Source: an uncultured Pelagibacteraceae bacterium
GTDB lineage: Bacteria; Pseudomonadota; Alphaproteobacteria; Pelagibacterales; Pelagibacteraceae
Assembly (NCBI GenBank): GCA_902572155.1
Contig: CACGET010000010.1
Location: forward strand, 1 to 25,945
Length of the DNA stretch: 25,945 nt
Direction of reading: 5' to 3'
The notes under the pieces were generated by a model that saw only the letters and a list, made by a program, of their open reading frames with translations, made no database searches and was not told where the DNA came from. The position numbers were made by a program, and so were the translations under genes. Positions 23,786 to 25,945 of the stretch are shown here, in pieces. Each line of letters opens with the position of its first letter. Within the stretch, counting starts at the first letter, position 1.

Positions 23786-25213
23786 ATGAAATTTATAAAT
23801 AAAATAATAATTTTGACCATTTTAATAATGCCTAGCATTGTTAAGGCTACTTTTTTTGAGGATATAACTGTTAAAATTGCAGATAATCCAAAAAGACTTA
23901 GTTATGGCGTCTCAGTTACCGATATGGATAAAAATGGCAAATATGAATTTATAGTTACAGGATTTGGTTATCCAAATTTAGCTCTATCATATGATGATGG
24001 AAAACTAATCAATATTGCTAATCAAAAAGTATTTTCTGATAATTTAAGAAAGACAATTGGTGTTGCTGCGTGTGATGTTGATAAAGATGGATATGAGGAA
24101 ATATATTTTCTTAACACAGATGCTTACAGTGGAAAAAAAAAATATTCTGACAGACTAATAGACTTAGAGGAAAATAAGTTTTTAGACCTGTTTGAAATTG
24201 AAAAAAATAATAAGGATTTAAATTTAACAGCAGGAAGGTCAGTAGTCTGTGTGGACAGAAAAGGTATCGGTGAATATGGTCTTTATGTTTCAAATTATGG
24301 AGGACCAACAAGATTTTATGAGATTGAAGATGGAAAAATAAGAGATAAAGCTAGTAATTTAAGTTTAGATAATGTTACAGGTGGAAGAGCAGTTGTTTCG
24401 GGACACATTTTAACAGATAGATCTGATATTTTTGCAGCAAATGAGAGAGGTGCAAATTATCTTTTTAAAAATAATGATGGAGTATTTGAAGATTTGGCAT
24501 TTGATTATCGAGTAGATGATGTGATTCAGAACGGAAGAGGAACTGCATTATCAGATATTCTGTACCGTGGAAGGTTGGATATAATAAGTGGTAATTGGCA
24601 GGGTTATCACAGGGCTTATGTTTTGGAAAATAATACATTTAAAGACATAGGGAATAGAAAATTTGATAAACCTTCTCGAATTCGAACCATTATATCTGCT
24701 GATTTTGATAACGATGGCTATGATGAAGTTTTTATGAATAACTTAGCAGAACCTAACAAGTTATTTAGAATAAAAGAGAATGGAATTTTTGAAGAAATAA
24801 TACTAGAGGAAGGTCTTGAATATGATGGATACGGCACTGGAGCTGCAGTTGCTGATATTGATGATGACGGTATTTTAGAATTATTAGTGTCTCATGGTGA
24901 AAGTAAAGAACAACCATTATCTTTATATAAAGCAAAAGTTGATAAACAAAGTAAATATTTGAGGATTAAACCTATTAATAAATTTGGTGCTCCAGCAAGA
25001 GGTGCAACAGTTACATTGCTTACTAATCAAAGAATGCATTCAAAAACTATAGACGCTGGATCAGGTTATTTGTGTCAAATGGAGCCTGTGGCACATTATG
25101 GAATTAGAAAAAATGAAAAAAATTTTAAAGTAGAAGTTAAATGGACAAATGGTACTAAAAAATTAATTGAAATAAAATCAATAAACCAAACAGTTATAGT
25201 AAAACAAGAATGA
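23786..25213 (+). CDS. exported FG-GAP/VCBS repeat protein with C-terminal ASPIC/UnbV domain
   Basis: A 475-residue protein with a signal peptide (about 1-21, ending IVKA). Seven related repeats, each pairing a polar turn with a short hydrophobic strand, start near residues 39, 90, 148, 198, 248, 298 and 349. Four keep a calcium-type DxDxDG loop: D46-G51, D97-G102, D306-G311 and D357-G362. This suggests a seven-bladed, integrin-like beta-propeller. The C-terminal 90 residues (FGAPARGATVTL, IDAGSGYLCQMEP, VEVKWTNG) match the ASPIC/UnbV domain found in CRTAC1-like proteins. It is probably periplasmic or surface-exposed and may mediate binding or adhesion; the ligand is unknown. The last 4 bases overlap the next gene (ATGA). 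Confidence 0.85.
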   Translation: MKFINKIIILTILIMPSIVKATFFEDITVKIADNPKRLSYGVSVTDMDKNGKYEFIVTGFGYPNLALSYDDGKLINIANQKVFSDNLRKTIGVAACDVDKDGYEEIYFLNTDAYSGKKKYSDRLIDLEENKFLDLFEIEKNNKDLNLTAGRSVVCVDRKGIGEYGLYVSNYGGPTRFYEIEDGKIRDKASNLSLDNVTGGRAVVSGHILTDRSDIFAANERGANYLFKNNDGVFEDLAFDYRVDDVIQNGRGTALSDILYRGRLDIISGNWQGYHRAYVLENNTFKDIGNRKFDKPSRIRTIISADFDNDGYDEVFMNNLAEPNKLFRIKENGIFEEIILEEGLEYDGYGTGAAVADIDDDGILELLVSHGESKEQPLSLYKAKVDKQSKYLRIKPINKFGAPARGATVTLLTNQRMHSKTIDAGSGYLCQMEPVAHYGIRKNEKNFKVEVKWTNGTKKLIEIKSINQTVIVKQE

Positions 25214-25899
25214 AAAAAAAATTACATAAATTCTTTTTAATATTTTTTATATTTTTTCAATTTGAGTTAATTGCAGAAGAAAAAAATTATCATAAAGAGT
25301 TAATAACTGATTGGTCTAGAATATTTCCTGATCAAAATAGAAATGCGGCTGGGCCAAAGTTTTTTAAATATATTATTGATAAAAAAATTACCTATAAAGA
25401 CTTTATAGAATTTAATAAATTATATTGTGCAGTTTCTGGATCATTAATTGATCCCAATAGTGAACCAGATTTTTTATATGCTTACGAAATTAAAACTAAT
25501 GAAAAAATTTGTGGTGATTATTATAAGTGCTGTATTCCTTGTTCTTGCGATATTATGAAATACTCTGAAGTTGAAAAAATGAAATATGAATTTTTAGATG
25601 GTTTAAAAGAATTCTATGTATTTACAATTAAAAACCCTTGCAATAAAGAAGATTTTCCCGATAGAGTAAATAAGAGTTATTTTTGTGATGGAGAAAAAAT
25701 TAATCATGATCAGGTTTATAGTCTTAATGGTAGAATTGTAATAGGCTTACTACATAAAGGTAGAAGCTGTAAAAAAGAAGAGATAGATTTTGTCAAAAGT
25801 CATCGAGTAACTGGAAGATTTTGTGAATTACGAAATAACACCCCTTTAGAAAATTTAGAAAAAGGAATGGGAGATATTTTTATTAAGCTTGCAAGATAA
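25210..25899 (+). CDS. exported cysteine-rich protein of unknown function
   Basis: A 229-residue protein with a signal peptide (MKKKLHKFFLIFFIFFQFELIA, about 1-22) and ten cysteines in the mature part: C73, C101, C107, C108, C111, C113, C144, C159, C187 and C205. Five are clustered in CGDYYKCCIPCSCD (101-114). Such a pattern suggests disulfides formed in the periplasm, or metal binding. I recognise no family. The ATG lies inside the stop region of the ASPIC-domain gene (4-base overlap), so the two exported proteins are probably made together. Only 46 bases follow it in the window, with no clear terminator. Confidence 0.75.
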   Translation: MKKKLHKFFLIFFIFFQFELIAEEKNYHKELITDWSRIFPDQNRNAAGPKFFKYIIDKKITYKDFIEFNKLYCAVSGSLIDPNSEPDFLYAYEIKTNEKICGDYYKCCIPCSCDIMKYSEVEKMKYEFLDGLKEFYVFTIKNPCNKEDFPDRVNKSYFCDGEKINHDQVYSLNGRIVIGLLHKGRSCKKEEIDFVKSHRVTGRFCELRNNTPLENLEKGMGDIFIKLAR

Positions 25900-25945
25900 T
25901 AATAATTAATTTGTTCAAGTTAGCATTCTAAGTTAAGCTGAATTT

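Noticed and set aside
25900..25945. Possible terminator after the cysteine-rich protein gene (TTCAAGTTAGC ... GTTAAGCTGAA)
   Set aside because: The arms match only partly and there is no convincing T-tract before the window ends.
1..25945. Mobile element, prophage, CRISPR array or defence island
   Set aside because: No transposase, integrase, terminal repeats, regularly spaced repeats or known defence genes were seen; the metabolic genes are ordinary chromosomal ones.

Overview
The window looks like part of a streamlined marine alphaproteobacterial genome of the SAR11 (Pelagibacter) type. The evidence is very AT-rich DNA, A/T-ending codons, lysine-, asparagine- and isoleucine-rich proteins, almost no intergenic DNA, many stop/start overlaps of 1-4 bases, and a gene content that fits that group. 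The assignment rests on composition, gene order and recalled families, not on a search. No tRNA, rRNA, CRISPR array, insertion sequence or riboswitch was seen. No gap between genes exceeds about 125 bases.

Layout, left to right. (1) + strand: the 3' end of an unidentified gene, then a pterin-4a-carbinolamine dehydratase (phhB). (2) - strand, read from 4745 to 532: a YggT-like membrane protein, ribulose-phosphate 3-epimerase (rpe), a heparinase II/III-like protein and purH. (3) - strand, 6869 to 4801: a two-gene sodium:solute symporter (DUF4212 small subunit plus large SSS subunit), followed by the one clear GC-rich terminator hairpin. (4) + strand: a conserved unknown of 207 residues. (5) - strand, 11122 to 7613: tsaD, an EVE-domain protein and acetyl-CoA synthetase (acs). 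(6) + strand, 11178 to 15530: hemC, hemD, an MscS-type channel, YggT, folD, a small membrane protein and a SHOCT protein. (7) - strand, 17152 to 15532: a TesA-like SGNH esterase and a metallo-beta-lactamase-fold hydrolase. (8) + strand, 17151 to 20337: a YbbA/YbbP-like ABC exporter whose start codon overlaps that of the divergent esterase gene. (9) - strand, 22128 to 20349: an SDR protein and a PQQ-type sugar dehydrogenase. (10) + strand, 22156 to 25899: a PhrB-type photolyase/cryptochrome, a 42-residue DUF2256 zinc-ribbon protein, a secreted seven-repeat FG-GAP/ASPIC protein and a secreted ten-cysteine protein.

Most genes are core metabolism: purine, folate and heme synthesis, pentose phosphate, and tRNA t6A. 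The symporter and acs, with an unknown gene between them, suggest uptake and activation of acetate or a similar carboxylate. The less ordinary part is the right end (about 20.3-25.9 kb). It holds an SDR without the usual catalytic tyrosine, a photolyase that seems to lack some Fe-S ligands, the mini-gene DUF2256, and a translationally coupled pair of exported proteins of unknown role.
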